Of a stretch of 64,000 bases of DNA, positions 63,250 to 64,000 are shown piece after piece. The notes under the pieces are model-generated. The model was not told the origin of the DNA. It worked only from the letters and a program-made list of their open reading frames with translations, and ran no database searches. Position numbers and translations under genes: made by a program. Location of the stretch: the NCBI GenBank assembly GCA_947502975.1, contig CANNBV010000002.1:186001-250000 (forward strand), given 5' to 3'. This stretch comes from an uncultured Flavobacteriaceae bacterium (GTDB taxonomy: Bacteria > Bacteroidota > Bacteroidia > Flavobacteriales > Flavobacteriaceae). The first letter of the stretch is position 1. Each line of letters begins with the position of its first letter.

Positions 63250-64000
63250 ATGTTAGGAATAAATTATATCAAATTCGATTCAATGAACTATGTGATTCAT
63301 TATAAACGAGGTAAAATCAAGAAAGAAGGAAGAGGTTTGTCATTCTTTTATTTTTCACCAAACTCATCTATTGTTTCTATTCCAGTACAGAGTAACGATT
63401 TTCAATTTGTGTTTAATGAAACAACAAAGGATTATCAAGAAGTTACATTACAGGGGCAAGTCACGTATAAGATTCAGAATCCAAAGCAATTAGCTGAAAA
63501 TTTAAACTTTACTGTAAATAAGAAAAAGCAATATTTAAAAAATGACTACGAAAAAATTCAACAACGTATCATTAATGAAGCCCAAACGGCAAGTGCATCT
63601 ATCATACAACGCTTAAGTCTAAAAGAAGCTTTAAGAAAACTTGATGAGATTGAAACTGAAATATTTGAAAGTATTCAAAAATCAAAGACAGTACAAATGC
63701 TTGGGTTAGAAATTCTAAGTGTAAATGTGCTAGGTGTTACTCCTAATCCAGAAATGGCTAGGGCTTTAGAAGCTCAAATGAGGGAGTCATTACAAAAAGA
63801 AGCAGATCAAGCTATTTATGAGCGTAGAAACTTTGCTGTAGAACAGGAGCGTATGATAAAAGAAAGTGAGTTAAATACGGAAATAGCTGTTGAAGAAAAG
63901 CAAAAACAAATCGTAGAGAAGAAGATGGAAACAGATGTTGTTAAGCAGCAAAATGAACAGCAGCTAAAAGAAATGGAAATGACTTCCAATATATCTCTTG
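63250..64000 (+). CDS. SPFH/band 7 domain protein, N-terminal part
   Basis: The gene starts at the ATG at 63250 and stays open to the window end (250 codons). Residues about 10-190 form an SPFH/band 7 domain (GRGLSFFYFSPNSSIVSIP, VTLQGQVTYKIQNPKQLAENL, GLEILSVNVLGVTPNPEM), followed by an Ala/Glu/Lys-rich coiled-coil as in flotillin-like proteins. No N-terminal membrane helix is seen, unlike most flotillins. Under control of the NrtR-type regulator judging by two operators in its promoter. Such proteins scaffold membrane complexes; the link to NAD or nucleotide metabolism is inferred. Confidence 0.85.
   Translation, partial: MLGINYIKFDSMNYVIHYKRGKIKKEGRGLSFFYFSPNSSIVSIPVQSNDFQFVFNETTKDYQEVTLQGQVTYKIQNPKQLAENLNFTVNKKKQYLKNDYEKIQQRIINEAQTASASIIQRLSLKEALRKLDEIETEIFESIQKSKTVQMLGLEILSVNVLGVTPNPEMARALEAQMRESLQKEADQAIYERRNFAVEQERMIKESELNTEIAVEEKQKQIVEKKMETDVVKQQNEQQLKEMEMTSNISL

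Overview
The window is chromosomal DNA of a flavobacterium (phylum Bacteroidota, most likely family Flavobacteriaceae). Supporting this are gldB-gldC and gldK-gldL-gldM-gldN (gliding motility / type IX secretion), an exosortase F pair, TonB-dependent uptake genes, promoters of the Bacteroidota form TTG-N19-21-TAnnTTTG, frequent TTG starts, AT-rich DNA and many short-leader lipoproteins. Genus cannot be fixed from the sequence. I see no prophage, insertion sequence, CRISPR array or rRNA operon.

Layout. 1-3507 (minus): a partial CDP-alcohol phosphatidyltransferase-like gene and a three-gene transglutaminase / alpha-E / circularly permuted ATP-grasp cassette. 3710-6250: an ECF sigma factor with its own ECF-type promoter, a membrane-anchored partner and an outer-membrane protein. 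6564-11436: dnaG, an atypical LuxR-type response regulator, nadE, gldB, gldC. 11457-19899 (minus): an orphan glycosidase-like lipoprotein, a lipoprotein peptide deformylase, then the rod-shape operon mreB-mreC-mreD-mrdA-rodA. 20207-25845: an unrecognised small protein, a histidine kinase / LytTR regulator pair, purH and a GAF protein. 25910-26885: exosortase F and its partner. 27083-31005: a heavy-metal module (HYC_CC_PP protein, HMA-MauE membrane protein, TonB receptor, secreted HMA protein). 31025-35470: accessory small genes, including a large lipoprotein with an HExxH-type motif. 35608-43314 (minus): groEL, groES, secG, a TPR protein, two tandem lptE copies, a sigma-54 activator and miaB. 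43493-48712: three lipoproteins, two paralogous membrane proteins and an LpxR-like protein. 48823-57298: topA, an arginase-fold protein with degraded metal ligands, and gldKLMN. 57367-64000: an FAD oxidoreductase, DUF983, ABC-F ATPase, LRR protein, initiator tRNA-Met, and a NUDIX/NrtR-type regulator with three matching palindromic sites around itself and a downstream SPFH gene cut by the window end.

Most genes are lineage-typical core genes. The most informative signals lie in intergenic DNA: a 19-bp operator found three times around the NrtR-type gene; two ECF-type promoters sharing GCAACCATTT, one before the sigma gene and one 40 kb away before a lipoprotein trio; and at least three families of hairpin repeats, one of which shows end covariation between its two copies and one of which sits between groES and groEL. 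Several proteins have altered catalytic residues (DnaG zinc ligands, response-regulator phospho-acceptor, arginase-family metal ligands, first cysteine of a free-Met-sulfoxide-reductase-like GAF protein).
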